From: Trichomonas vaginalis G3
Taxonomy: Eukaryota > Parabasalia > Trichomonadida > Trichomonadidae
Assembly (NCBI RefSeq): GCF_026262505.1
Contig: NC_067205.1
Span: forward strand, 17,298,001 to 17,362,000
Reading direction: 5' to 3'
Length of the DNA stretch: 64,000 bases
The position numbers were made by a program, and so were the translations under genes. The notes under the pieces were generated by a model. It was given only the letters and a program-made list of their open reading frames with translations. It had not been told where the DNA came from and ran no database searches. Positions 30,288-38,700 of the stretch are shown piece by piece (within the stretch, counting starts at the first letter, position 1; each line of letters starts with the position of its first letter).

Positions 30288-30520
30288 AGTATGAATGTTA
30301 TGTATTAGGTCATGAACTTTGGTTGTTGCTGTTTGATGAAACAAATGAGTTAGTTATGTCAGTCAAGAGAACAGAAAAAGGCGTCAAAGGCGCCGAGCGC
30401 AAAGCGCTATATTGTGTTAGTGAAAACTGCACCAAGTCAATAAGATTAGGTTTGCATTATGAAGATGAGTTCGATACTGTTGAAGAAGTTTTGGATAGAT
30501 ATTACAAATTGCTAACTTGA
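30248..30520 (+). CDS. Small protein of element 2 with embedded hairpins
   Basis: A 90-residue frame overlapping the preceding gene. It begins MQQLTRELRAKNIKYECYVL. The segment EKGVKGAERKALYC is encoded by two GC-rich hairpins (30380-30394 and 30396-30408), probably an in-frame mini-insertion. The rest is mixed alpha/beta. Function is unknown. Confidence 0.45.
   Translation: MQQLTRELRAKNIKYECYVLGHELWLLLFDETNELVMSVKRTEKGVKGAERKALYCVSENCTKSIRLGLHYEDEFDTVEEVLDRYYKLLT
30380..30408. repeat. GC-rich double mini-hairpin
   Basis: GGCGTC-AAA-GGCGCC (one G-T pair) followed by the perfect AGCGC-AAA-GCGCT. Both lie inside the gene at 30248-30520. Confidence 0.65.
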
Positions 30521-30536
30521 AATTTTTTTGACTGAC

Positions 30537-30568
30537 GGCGCAAAGCGCCAAGATGGGCTCAAAGAGCC
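30537..30568. repeat. GC-rich double mini-hairpin between convergent genes
   Basis: GGCGC-AAA-GCGCC (30537-30549) and GGCTC-AAA-GAGCC (30556-30568). They fill the spacer between convergent genes ending at 30520 and 30580, so they could also shape the 3' ends of both transcripts. Confidence 0.65.
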
Positions 30569-30579
30569 TCCTGACTGCT

Positions 30580-31194
30580 TTAATTTACTAAAACATATTT
30601 AAGACATAATTTATAGTAAGTAGATAGTTTTGTATACTCGTTCGAATATCTATACTTAAACTCAACTCCTGTAGTTCCTGGTGTTTCAATGATGCGGATG
30701 TTACCTATTTTCATGAATAGTGGAGTTTGACCACAGCATTCGATTTCAGGGTCGAGATAGTCAATGACACATTGCTTTCCTGTTATTCGTGATATAACAT
30801 TTTCAAGGTCCTCCTTTGTTAGAATTATTTGGTTCTTACTTATAAGATTTGTCAAAAGCTTCTTATCGTCTTTGAGTAAGATAGTTTGATATAACTGAAG
30901 AAGGTAATGGTCTACGTTATCTGAAGGATTTGTTTGAACATTTGTGTAAGGATTGTCGTTGACTTCTCTTGAAAGAACTTGGTCCAGTGGTGGATACTCT
31001 AACTTAACATCTGATGTAGCGTTAGCGTTTGAAGCTGAGTTTAAATTCACCGACTTAAGTTCTGGTTCTTTTTCTTTCAAACACTCTGAACTATAGTTCT
31101 TTATGACAATATTGTTTGTCGTTCGTGAGTCAACATTTGATGTTGGTTCAATTGGAACATTAACGGCACCAGCTAAGATGGATTTGCTTCTCAT
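30580..31194 (-). CDS. CCG-motif protein of element 2, unknown
   Basis: A 204-residue frame from MRSKSILAGAVNVPIEPTSN. The first half is polar and probably disordered. The second half is folded, with ENVISRITGKQCVIDYLDPE, then IECCGQTPLFMKIGNIRI and a tyrosine-rich end. The counterpart in element 1 (2413-2990) keeps the CCG, the following I-x-I/V strand and the LKF/LKY end. Head-to-head with the gene at 31220 in both elements. Function is unknown. Confidence 0.55.
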   Translation of the reverse strand: MRSKSILAGAVNVPIEPTSNVDSRTTNNIVIKNYSSECLKEKEPELKSVNLNSASNANATSDVKLEYPPLDQVLSREVNDNPYTNVQTNPSDNVDHYLLQLYQTILLKDDKKLLTNLISKNQIILTKEDLENVISRITGKQCVIDYLDPEIECCGQTPLFMKIGNIRIIETPGTTGVEFKYRYSNEYTKLSTYYKLCLKYVLVN

Positions 31195-31219
31195 TTCATA
31201 TAGAATAAAAACCTTTTAT

Positions 31220-31621
31220 ATGTATGAAATGAACAACATACTCGACAAGGGTTTGAATGTAAAGCTAACGAATGAAAATATTGTTGAATTCACTGAGACA
31301 GGTGCCGTGTATAAAGATGTAGAACTACTGAACAAAAGAGCAAAGGGAAGAAGCAGAAACATGAACAAAGGGTGGAAACCTATAAAAATTTATGTCAATG
31401 ATGGCTCAGGAGGTTCAAACATAAAGTATGCAGAAAGTTATAGAGTTTATGCACTCAAAGGTGAAAAGCCTTCATTTAAGAACAGCTATTCTAACCCATA
31501 TCCTCAAAAGTTAACGGATGGGGAAGTGGATGATATGAATGACAGCAAAAATATTAACAAAAATGGCGACAGAGATGCATGGAATTTGTTTACCATCAGT
31601 CAATTAAAGCATAAGATTTAA
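31220..31621 (+). CDS. Unknown basic protein of element 2
   Basis: Start placed at the ATG at 31220 (MYEMNNILDKGLNVKLTNEN) because the divergent gene starts at 31194; the frame is open further upstream but overlaps that gene. About 133 residues, basic and glycine/asparagine-rich in the middle (NDGSGGSNIKYAESYRV). It converges on the ATPase gene, overlapping its end by 4 bp. It occupies the same slot as 3008-3325 in element 1. No recognised domain. Confidence 0.45.
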   Translation: MYEMNNILDKGLNVKLTNENIVEFTETGAVYKDVELLNKRAKGRSRNMNKGWKPIKIYVNDGSGGSNIKYAESYRVYALKGEKPSFKNSYSNPYPQKLTDGEVDDMNDSKNINKNGDRDAWNLFTISQLKHKI

Positions 31622-32505
31622 AACAATGTTGGTCGTTCCCATGGAATATTTTTGACTTTAATGGTATTAGTCATGATATGAATCTCAAGGTATGAACGAG
31701 GAGAGATGAGAGACTTATATGCTTCCCAAATTTCTTCAAAAGGTAATGTTATACCTGACTGTTTCCAAATGAGTTCAATATCATAGCGTGAGAAACCTTG
31801 AAAGATAACGAAGTCAGTTATGAGACGTTTTATGTTTAAAGCAAGAAAACGCCATGTTTGCATAAGTATTGCTACAGTTAAATGGTAATGTCTGACTTTA
31901 GTAATGATGTTAGCTAATGGTGAGTCTGGTTTTGACACTAAACCTTTTCCGGCGAAGTCGTCACAAACGAGCAGAGTATTTGAAGGATACTTTTTGAAGG
32001 GGTATTTTGAAAGTTTTGATAGAATGTAGTTTGTCAGTCGTTTCATATCGTAAACTCCTGAGTACTGACGTAAGTGGTGTTTGTCAATAATTCTTTCCAT
32101 CTCTTCTGAAGTCTTTTGCATTCCTGACTGTATAAATTCAACGATGGCATAATATTTCCTCTTACGTCGAATGTAACGTTGAAGAAATTCAATGAGTTCA
32201 CTGTCTGGAACTTTAACGACAGATGCTTGAACTTTACTCATGAATGTTTTCGCTGTTGAATCCATAGAGTCTGAAGTTGCTGATATAATGATTTGGTCAT
32301 AATATGAATCTTGACCTAAACGCTCTGTTATGAGTATATGACGAATGAGGTTAAATGTCTTTCCTGACCCCATCTTTCCACAATAGAAATACACACCATT
32401 TGAACAGAATTCATAATCTTTGCTGAAAGGAAGAATGAGAGAAGAGTTAAGTTTGTCTGTAGTTTCATTCATGTCTTCATCTACATCATGTATTAAATGC
32501 TTCAT
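31618..32505 (-). CDS. ATPase: A32/FtsK-type genome packaging ATPase of element 2
   Basis: A 295-residue open frame. Walker A is GKMGSGKT at residues 43-50, and Walker B is NTLLVCDDF with the acidic pair at 182-183. A later TVAILMQTWRF has the sensor-like glutamine expected of the HerA/FtsK group. Length and motif spacing fit the packaging ATPases of Polintons and virophages, which drive DNA into capsids. It starts at 32505, divergent from the minor-capsid-like gene at 32522 with only 16 bp between start codons. It looks whole. Confidence 0.85.
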   Translation of the reverse strand: MKHLIHDVDEDMNETTDKLNSSLILPFSKDYEFCSNGVYFYCGKMGSGKTFNLIRHILITERLGQDSYYDQIIISATSDSMDSTAKTFMSKVQASVVKVPDSELIEFLQRYIRRKRKYYAIVEFIQSGMQKTSEEMERIIDKHHLRQYSGVYDMKRLTNYILSKLSKYPFKKYPSNTLLVCDDFAGKGLVSKPDSPLANIITKVRHYHLTVAILMQTWRFLALNIKRLITDFVIFQGFSRYDIELIWKQSGITLPFEEIWEAYKSLISPRSYLEIHIMTNTIKVKNIPWERPTLF

Positions 32506-32521
32506 TTTAATCTTATTAAAA

Positions 32522-33403
32522 ATGCAAGTCAGAAATATTCAGAACATAGCACCGAGTCTAACTGACAAGAGTATAAAGATATACTATGAACACGTTATGA
32601 TGAAACCAACCAAAATTCAAGAAAGTCAGTATACTTATGAATATCCAAGACACTGGGTAGAGTATGTAGGAGGTGAGAAAGCTATTGAAATAAGACAGGT
32701 TAGAAGTATTCCAGCAGGAAGAACAATATTATTGAAGAACTTTAATGTTTTGAGATATAATGATGAAACAAAGAAGCAAGATAGTTTCCCTGTTGCTGTG
32801 TATGTGAACTTAGATACAGGAGATGACATGAAAGTTTTTAACACAAAGCTTCAAACGGTATTGAAAGAACAACTGACAGCGGAAGGACATCCATTACCTT
32901 CTGAAGTTACCATAGCATATAATTTTGAAACAAATGCAATAGATTTTAAAATCGTCTCTGCAAAGAAGTCAGGTTTTACATTTAATGAAGCAAATGTATA
33001 TTCGAATGAAAACTTCAAAGCTATTGCATGGTTAGATAATGACGATTGCTTTAAGAAAATATTTAAATTCAGTGACTCAAAGATGTCAATAGATGACCTT
33101 CGTGGAATGTTACCATCGACGTTTACAGTTGAAGGTTCAGCAGGATTGCTTACAAGATTGTCAATTGGTGGTATTTGGTCTCGTGAGAACATTGTTATAA
33201 AATCCAGTATAAGTGAATTTGCTGAAGAATCTATATTATGTCTTTCAAACTACATGTATTCACCACCGAAGCATTATAGTATAACAAACTTTGTCAGTAA
33301 GTTTAACATAAGACTTGTAGAACCTTCTTCAATGAAAGATGTTGTGCTACCTAAAGATGGAAATGATGGACTCATTATTGAAATGATTTTAATTGCATAT
33401 TAA
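32522..33403 (+). CDS. Minor-capsid-like protein C of element 2
   Basis: The ATG at 32522 (MQVRNIQNIAPSLTDKSIK) follows the short divergent spacer. It has 293 residues, beta-rich. Its core YEYPRHWVEYVGGEKAIEI then VRSIPAGRTILL parallels the gene at 17335. A C-terminal block SIGGIWSRENIVIKSSIS and LSNYMYSPPKHYSI follows. The next gene starts immediately after its stop codon. A penton-like or other minor capsid role is inferred. It looks whole. Confidence 0.5.
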   Translation: MQVRNIQNIAPSLTDKSIKIYYEHVMMKPTKIQESQYTYEYPRHWVEYVGGEKAIEIRQVRSIPAGRTILLKNFNVLRYNDETKKQDSFPVAVYVNLDTGDDMKVFNTKLQTVLKEQLTAEGHPLPSEVTIAYNFETNAIDFKIVSAKKSGFTFNEANVYSNENFKAIAWLDNDDCFKKIFKFSDSKMSIDDLRGMLPSTFTVEGSAGLLTRLSIGGIWSRENIVIKSSISEFAEESILCLSNYMYSPPKHYSITNFVSKFNIRLVEPSSMKDVVLPKDGNDGLIIEMILIAY

Positions 33404-33628
33404 ATGAGCTTGTTCTTGAAGGTCATTCATGATGAAATAACTGTTGTAGAAGATGTTAGCAATTGTTCAGACATTTTGAAGCGTATAGATGAGATAAGAA
33501 AGAAGTTAGATAGACCGCAAAGCGGTGAGGGCGAAGCCCGTGAGAACGTTTATGTTTCATTGACTTTCTCCAGTAACGAGAACTTTTATGAGATAATATT
33601 GAAGAGAGATGATTTTAATATGGTGTAA
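33404..33628 (+). CDS. Small protein of element 2 with hairpin-encoded segment
   Basis: A 74-residue frame whose ATG directly follows the stop of the previous gene. It begins MSLFLKVIHDEITVVEDVSN. The central RPQSGEGEARENV is encoded by the double hairpin at 33514-33539; the flanks read as a small alpha/beta protein. Its stop directly abuts the next ATG, so genes 32522, 33404 and 33629 form a tight row. Confidence 0.45.
   Translation: MSLFLKVIHDEITVVEDVSNCSDILKRIDEIRKKLDRPQSGEGEARENVYVSLTFSSNENFYEIILKRDDFNMV
33514..33539. repeat. GC-rich double mini-hairpin
   Basis: ACCGC-AAA-GCGGT (33514-33526) and GGGC-GAA-GCCC (33529-33539), separated by GA. It is nearly the reverse complement of 21824-21849 and is in frame within the gene at 33404. 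Confidence 0.7.
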
Positions 33629-34156
33629 ATGGTAGCTTGGGCAGCTTTAGGCGCAATGGGAACAAAAGCATTAGCATTTGGAGCAAAAGCACTTGGAGCT
33701 TATGACGCAGTAAATAAAATGAGTGGAGGAAGAGTTTCAAAGACATTAGACGCAAATAAAGGAAAGATTGGGGGCTGGGTTGCAAAGAAGTTAAGATTAA
33801 ATAAAATAGGGCTCATAAATAAAGCATCCAATTTGGTTGCGACTGAGTCGGAAAATGCTTTAGGAAAGGACGATGAGTTTGCAAAACACGCAAAAGACTT
33901 TAATGACCAGATGAAAGGTGAAACAATGCATTTAAATAGAGTCGATGGAACTAAAGAAAATGTTTCTTCTCCACTAGTAGTTCTTCCGTATGGTCCCTAT
34001 GGAATGTATGGAAACCCTTACGAAAGACCATTTGACCCATTGACTGGTGGAAGTAACTGGTATCATTACGGACGAAGAAGAAAGACAGTCAAGTTGGAGA
34101 CAGACGTGAAGAAAGCAACTAAAAAGAAACCAAGGAAGAGAGTTATAAAGCAATGA
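33629..34156 (+). CDS. Basic virion-core-like protein of element 2
   Basis: A 175-residue frame starting MVAWAALGAMGTKALAFGAK, a small-residue-rich amphipathic or membrane-active helix. The middle is lysine-rich (ANKGKIGGWVAKKLRLNKIG). A glycine/tyrosine segment (GPYGMYGNPYERPF) follows, and the tail is strongly basic (KKATKKKPRKRVIKQ). The mix of membrane-active start and basic end recalls minor core or lytic proteins of adenovirus-like particles, but that is inference. Last gene before the right inverted repeat. Confidence 0.5.
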   Translation: MVAWAALGAMGTKALAFGAKALGAYDAVNKMSGGRVSKTLDANKGKIGGWVAKKLRLNKIGLINKASNLVATESENALGKDDEFAKHAKDFNDQMKGETMHLNRVDGTKENVSSPLVVLPYGPYGMYGNPYERPFDPLTGGSNWYHYGRRRKTVKLETDVKKATKKKPRKRVIKQ

Positions 34157-34204
34157 GAACGTTTATGTTATGAGAAATTTTTAACGTTAGTTTTATTTTT
34201 ACTG

Positions 34205-35672
34205 AAAATTTTTATTTGGATGTAATGACGAAAACTATTGAGATAACAAACTACAACGGTCATGAGTTCAAGAACTTGTTGTTCGTTCCTCGTGAAAATA
34301 CATTCTATCAGATACGAGGGAGAAAGGGTAAAGTTAGTTTGAGCGTTTATGACAACAAACATAATGGGAGATATATAAAAGCAATAGATACAAACGGTAA
34401 GCGTGTTTCATTAGCTTTGTCAAAACTTACTAACATTTATTTTGACAGTGACTTTGACTCTGACGATTGGAGTGACAGCAGCGATACTGAAGAATATGAA
34501 CTATTGTGTGAAGCACAGCAATGGGAAGCGCTGCAATACTTTTGTAAATGAGAACATTAGTGGGAACGTTAGTGAGAACGTTTATTTTTTCATTAGTGAA
34601 GTCGTTAGCGAAATGTTAGTGAGGTGAAGTGGTTGGCGGCTTTGTAAATATTTAAGGTTAAGTTAGTGTTTGTGTTTGTGTTGTAAAATATACGTTAGTG
34701 GTTTTGTAAAGTGTCAAACCGTTATCTTGGGTAAGGTGGAACGCAGTGCCGCCGTACCCAAGATAGGGATACTAACTAAAGTTAGTTTGAGCGTTTATGA
34801 CAACAAACATAATGGGAGATATATAAAAGCAATAGATACAAACGGTAAGCGTGTTTCATTAGCTTTGTCAAAACTTACTAACATTTATTTTGACAGTGAC
34901 TTTGACTCTGACGATTGGAGTGACAGCAGCGATACTGAAGAATATGAACTATTGTGTGAAGCACAGCAATGGGAAGCGCTGCAATACTTTTGTAAATGAG
35001 AACATTAGTGGGAACGTTAGTGAGAACGTTTATTTTTTCATTAGTGAAGTCGTTAGCGAAATGTTAGTGAGGTGAAGTGGTTGGCGGCTTTGTAAATATT
35101 TAAGGTTAAGTTAGTGTTTGTGTTTGTGTTGTAAAATATACGTTAGTGGTTTTGTAAAGTGTCAAACCGTTATCTTGGGTAAGGTGGAACGCAGTGCCGC
35201 CGTACCCAAGATAGGGATACTAACTAAAGTTAGTTTGAGCGTTTATGACAACAAACATAATGGGAGATATATAAAAGCAATAGATACAAACGGTAAGCGT
35301 GTTTCATTAGCTTTGTCAAAACTTACTAACATTTATTTTGACAGTGACTTTGACTCTGACGATTGGAGTGACAGCAGCGATACTGAAGAATATGAACTAT
35401 TGTGTGAAGCACAGCAATGGGAAGCGCTGCAATACTTTTGTAAATGAGAACATTAGTGGGAACGTTAGTGAGAACGTTTATTTTTTCATTAGTGAAGTCG
35501 TTAGCGAAATGTTAGTGAGGTGAAGTGGTTGGCGGCTTTGTAAATATTTAAGGTTAAGTTAGTGTTTGTGTTTGTGTTGTAAAATATACGTTAGTGGTTT
35601 TGTAAAGTGTCAAACCGTTATCTTGGGTAAGGTGGAACGCAGTGCCGCCGTACCCAAGATAGGGATACTAAC
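34205..35672 (-). repeat. Right terminal inverted repeat of element 2, three tandem units
   Basis: The right arm holds three direct units of 448 bp (boundaries near 34329, 34777 and 35225, each ending with the tip motif GGATACTAAC). They look identical or nearly so to one another, and it mirrors the left arm. The innermost part carries the full small acidic gene at 34225-34551; the outer units repeat its 3' two thirds. Confidence 0.9.
34225..34551 (+). CDS. Small acidic end protein of element 2 (right copy)
   Basis: The first ATG of the frame is at 34225 (MTKTIEITNYNGHEFKNLLF). About 108 residues: a beta-rich first part (KVSLSVYDNKHNGRYIKAID), then a strongly acidic stretch FDSDFDSDDWSDSSDTEEYE and a short end QQWEALQYFCK. 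It lies inside the inverted end, so a mirrored copy exists at the left end, and its 3' part is repeated in both outer tandem units. A protein encoded in the ends could act at the ends, but no function is known. Confidence 0.5.
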   Translation: MTKTIEITNYNGHEFKNLLFVPRENTFYQIRGRKGKVSLSVYDNKHNGRYIKAIDTNGKRVSLALSKLTNIYFDSDFDSDDWSDSSDTEEYELLCEAQQWEALQYFCK

Positions 35673-35678
35673 TCATAT
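35673..35678 (+). repeat. Target site duplication TCATAT (right)
   Basis: Second copy of the 6 bp target duplication, matching 12620-12625. Confidence 0.8.
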
Positions 35679-36197
35679 TTACCATTTCTGTAAAAGCTTC
35701 AGCAGATTTCTGAAATTTAGGTGTTGTTTCATATGTTTCAAGATACTTTACTTCATCGCTATTCGAGATAAAACGCTCTTTGAGTTCCTCTAAATAACAA
35801 ATGATAGATTTATTTTCAAATCCAAATAATTTATGTCCAAAATTATATACATTCTTAATATTTCTGTTTAATTCTTTGATTTTTGAAACGATTTGTCCCC
35901 AAGGATATGATGGTGAATCTCCGACATATGCATTTGATAATGAATCCGAAACAGTGAATTTAGGTTTACCATCTTGATAAGTTATTTTATTTGTATACCA
36001 TTCTTTTTGATAGGGTTTATTGGAAGAATAATATAAATTGTTGAATCAGAATTTACACTATTACATCTAATAGAACCCAACTGAATTAAAATCAAATCAT
36101 CCGAAACATTTAATGGTAGATGAAGATGGTTTAGCATTAAAAAATCGTCACTTTTTTAAAATTTCGGATTTTTAAGAGTATGTTGAAAATTAAACAT
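35673..36197 (-). pseudogene. N-terminal FYR-like part of the MULE-like transposase gene (decayed)
   Basis: Read on the minus strand, this piece precedes the Polinton and is in the same frame as the transposase piece at 12625. It contains LYYSSNKPYQKEWYTNKI, then GKPKFTVSDSLSNAYVGD, then SPSYPWGQIVSKIKELNRN, which resembles the paired F/Y-rich (FYRN/FYRC) motif with its g-D-S-P-x-x-x-W core. Upstream, LNVSDDLILIQLGSI would be the first strand of FYRN. Two disruptions are seen: a frame change near 36.03-36.05 kb and a stop near 36.15 kb after a possible ATG at 36197. FYR domains usually occur in chromatin proteins; fused to a transposase they could act in targeting. Confidence 0.45.
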
Positions 36198-36204
36198 ACT
36201 CTTA
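36173..36204. repeat. Perfect 12 bp inverted repeat around a start codon
   Basis: TAAGAGTATGTT and AACATACTCTTA with an 8 bp loop. The minus-strand ATG at 36195-36197 lies inside one arm. It sits at the likely 5' end of the transposase gene. Confidence 0.6.
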
Positions 36205-36344
36205 ATATATGTTAATAATTATCATTTGATAAAATTATTTAAATAGTAATCAAAATATTGTTATAAATATTAATGGAGTTGAAAAAATATGATCATAAAA
36301 GTAAGATGTTAGCATCTAGCCTCAGTAGATACTAAGTCATATCA

Positions 36345-36790
36345 GAATAGACACATATTCATCCTCAATTGACTCTTACTCATCTTCAATTGGTTCTCAC
36401 AAATAATCAATTGATCCTTACTACTGATCAATTGATTCTCACAAATAATCAATTGATTCGCATTAATTATCAATAGATTCTCACTAAGAATCAATTGATT
36501 CTCAGTCACCCTAAATTGATTCTCACTACTTATTAATTGATTCTTACTCATCCTTAATTGATTCTCGCTAAGAATCAAGTGATTCTCACTCTTCCTCAAT
36601 TTCTTCTTAGTATTATTCAATTGATTCTCACTGATGTTCAGTTGAATCTCACTAATAATCAAATGATTCTCACTCATCCTCAATTGATTGTCACTTATTC
36701 ACAATTTATTCTTAAACAACCTTAATTAACTCCCAGTATTCTTCAATTGATTCTCACTAATTATAATTTGATTCTCAGTCATCCTTAATT
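36345..36790 (+). repeat. 21 bp minisatellite (about 20 copies)
   Basis: Tandem units of the form TCAATTGATTCTCACTAATAA with variation. The 21 bp period equals seven codons; one minus-strand reading gives heptads such as ISENQLI. No start or stable long frame is seen, so it is called a repeat, not a gene. Confidence 0.85.
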
Positions 36791-37059
36791 TATTCTAACT
36801 CAATAAGAATATGAATATGAAAATGGATTGGAATAGGTGATAATTAAAATATATTGATATGAATTTGTGAGAGTGTCTTTAATAAAGAAAAATTTGTCAA
36901 AGAACAATAATGTCAAATTGGGTGGGAGCATATAGTAATGAAATATTTATTGATAAATATTAATGTCATAATAATGGAGAGCATGTAGTAATGAAAAATT
37001 AATTGATAAATAATAATATTAAATAGGGTGATTGCATTGATCAATACATATATATGAAT

Positions 37060-38700
37060 GAATTTCGATGTCAAACCGTCAGTCATATTGTTAGTCAAAA
37101 CGTCAGTTATATTCTCATTCATACACTCACTCAAACCGTCAGTCATATTGTCAGTCAAACTCTCAGTCATATTGTCACTCAAACTGTCAGCCAATTGTCA
37201 GCTAAACTCTAAGTCATATTCTAACTAAAGCCGTCACTCATATTGTCAGTCAAAACGTCAGTCATGTTGTCACTCAAACTATCAGTCTTATTCTCACTAA
37301 AACCATCAGTCATACACTCTCTTAAACTATGAGTCATATTGTCACCCAAACTCTCAGTCATATTCTAAATAAAACCGTAAGTCATAGAGGATGTCAAACC
37401 GTCAGTCATATTCTAACTAAAAAGCTAATTCATAGTGTCTGTCAAACCGAAGTCATATTGTCACTCAAATTGTCAGTCTTATTCTAACTAAAAAGCTAAT
37501 TCATAGTGTCTGTCAAACCGAAGTCATATTGTCACTCAAATTGTCAGTCATACACTCACTCAAATCAACAGTCATATTGTCGCTCACACTCTCAGTCATA
37601 TTGTCAGTCAAACCGTCAGTCATATAGTCAGTCAAACCGTCAGTCTTATTGTCAGTCAAACTGTCAGTCTTATTCTAACTAAAAAGCTAATTCATCGTGT
37701 GTGTCAAACTGTCAGTCATATTGTCACTCAAACTGTCAGTCATTCACTCACTCAAATCAACAGTCATATTGTCACCCAAACTGTCAGTCTTATTCTCACT
37801 AAAACCATCAGTCATACACTCTCTTAAACTATGAGTCATATTGTCACCCAAACTCTCAGTCATATTCTAAATAAAACCGTAAGTCATAGAGGATGTCAAA
37901 CCGTCAGTCATATTCTAACTAAAAAGCTAATTCATAGTGTCTGTCAAACCGAAGTCATATTGTCACTCAAATTGTCAGTCATACACTCACTCAAATCAAC
38001 AGTCATATTGTCACCCAAACTGTCAGTCTTATTCTAACTAAAACCGTAAGTCATAGAGGCTGTCAAACCGTCAGTCATATTGTCATCCAAACTATCAGTC
38101 TTATTCTCACTAAAACCGTAATTCATATTGTCACTCAAACCGTCAGTCATATTGTCATTAAAACGGTCAGTCATACACTCACTCAAATCAACAGTCATAT
38201 TGTCAGTCAAACTATCAGTCTTATCCTAACTAAAAAGCTAATTCATAGTGTGTGTCAAACTGTCAGTCATATTGTCAGTCAAACTATCAGTCTTATTCTC
38301 ACTAAAACCATCAGTCATACACTCTCTTAAACTATGAGTCATATTGTCACCCAAACTCTCAATCATACACTCACTCAAATCAACAGTCATATTGTCAGTC
38401 AAACCGTCAGTTATATTGTCACTCAAACTGTCAGTCTTATTCTAACTAAAACCGTAAGTCAAAGTGTCTGTCAAACCGTCAGTCATATTCTCAGTCATAC
38501 TGTAGTTCATACTATCACCCAAACTGCTGTTCATACTGTCACTCAAACTCTAAGTCATATTGTCAGTCAAACTGTGAGTCATATTCTCTCTCAAACCTTG
38601 AGTTATACTGACAACCAAACCCTCATTCAAAATGTCACTCAAACTGTCAGTTATATTCCTAGACACATTCAAACTTTCAGGCATATTGTCAGCCAGATAC
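37060..38700 (+). repeat. 24 bp minisatellite (about 68 copies) with higher-order copies
   Basis: Tandem units of the form GTCAGTCATATTGTCACTCA followed by AACT or AACC. A block of about 180 bp at 37290-37470 recurs almost unchanged at 37792-37975 (offset about 502 bp), showing higher-order duplication. Short open frames (for example 36913-37194 and 38334-38810) follow the 8-codon period and are not credible genes. Confidence 0.9.

Larger units (their letters stand above)
12626..35672. mobile_element. Polinton (Maverick) element 2, complete with both ends
   Basis: About 23.0 kb with long inverted ends (each about 1.45 kb, three tandem units), flanked by the 6 bp duplication TCATAT. Outer tips read AGTTAGTTAGTATCC on the left and GTTAGTATCC inward from the right, agreeing with the AG-type tips of the family. 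Parts: major capsid protein, minor-capsid-like genes, protein-primed PolB, KilA-N proteins, integrase, fiber, packaging ATPase and several small proteins. No adenovirus-type protease was recognised. Structural, integrase and ATPase genes look whole; the polymerase and some small genes are broken, about a dozen breaks in all. The near-identical ends suggest moderate rather than great age. Confidence 0.9.

Noticed and set aside
31220-31621. Adenovirus-type cysteine protease of the Polinton
   Set aside because: I looked for the family's protease in the small genes of element 2, including this one, and found no convincing H...C catalytic pattern, so none is called.
37060-38700. Possible CRISPR-like array
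   Set aside because: The units are contiguous and variable with no unique spacers, in a eukaryotic context; this is a minisatellite.
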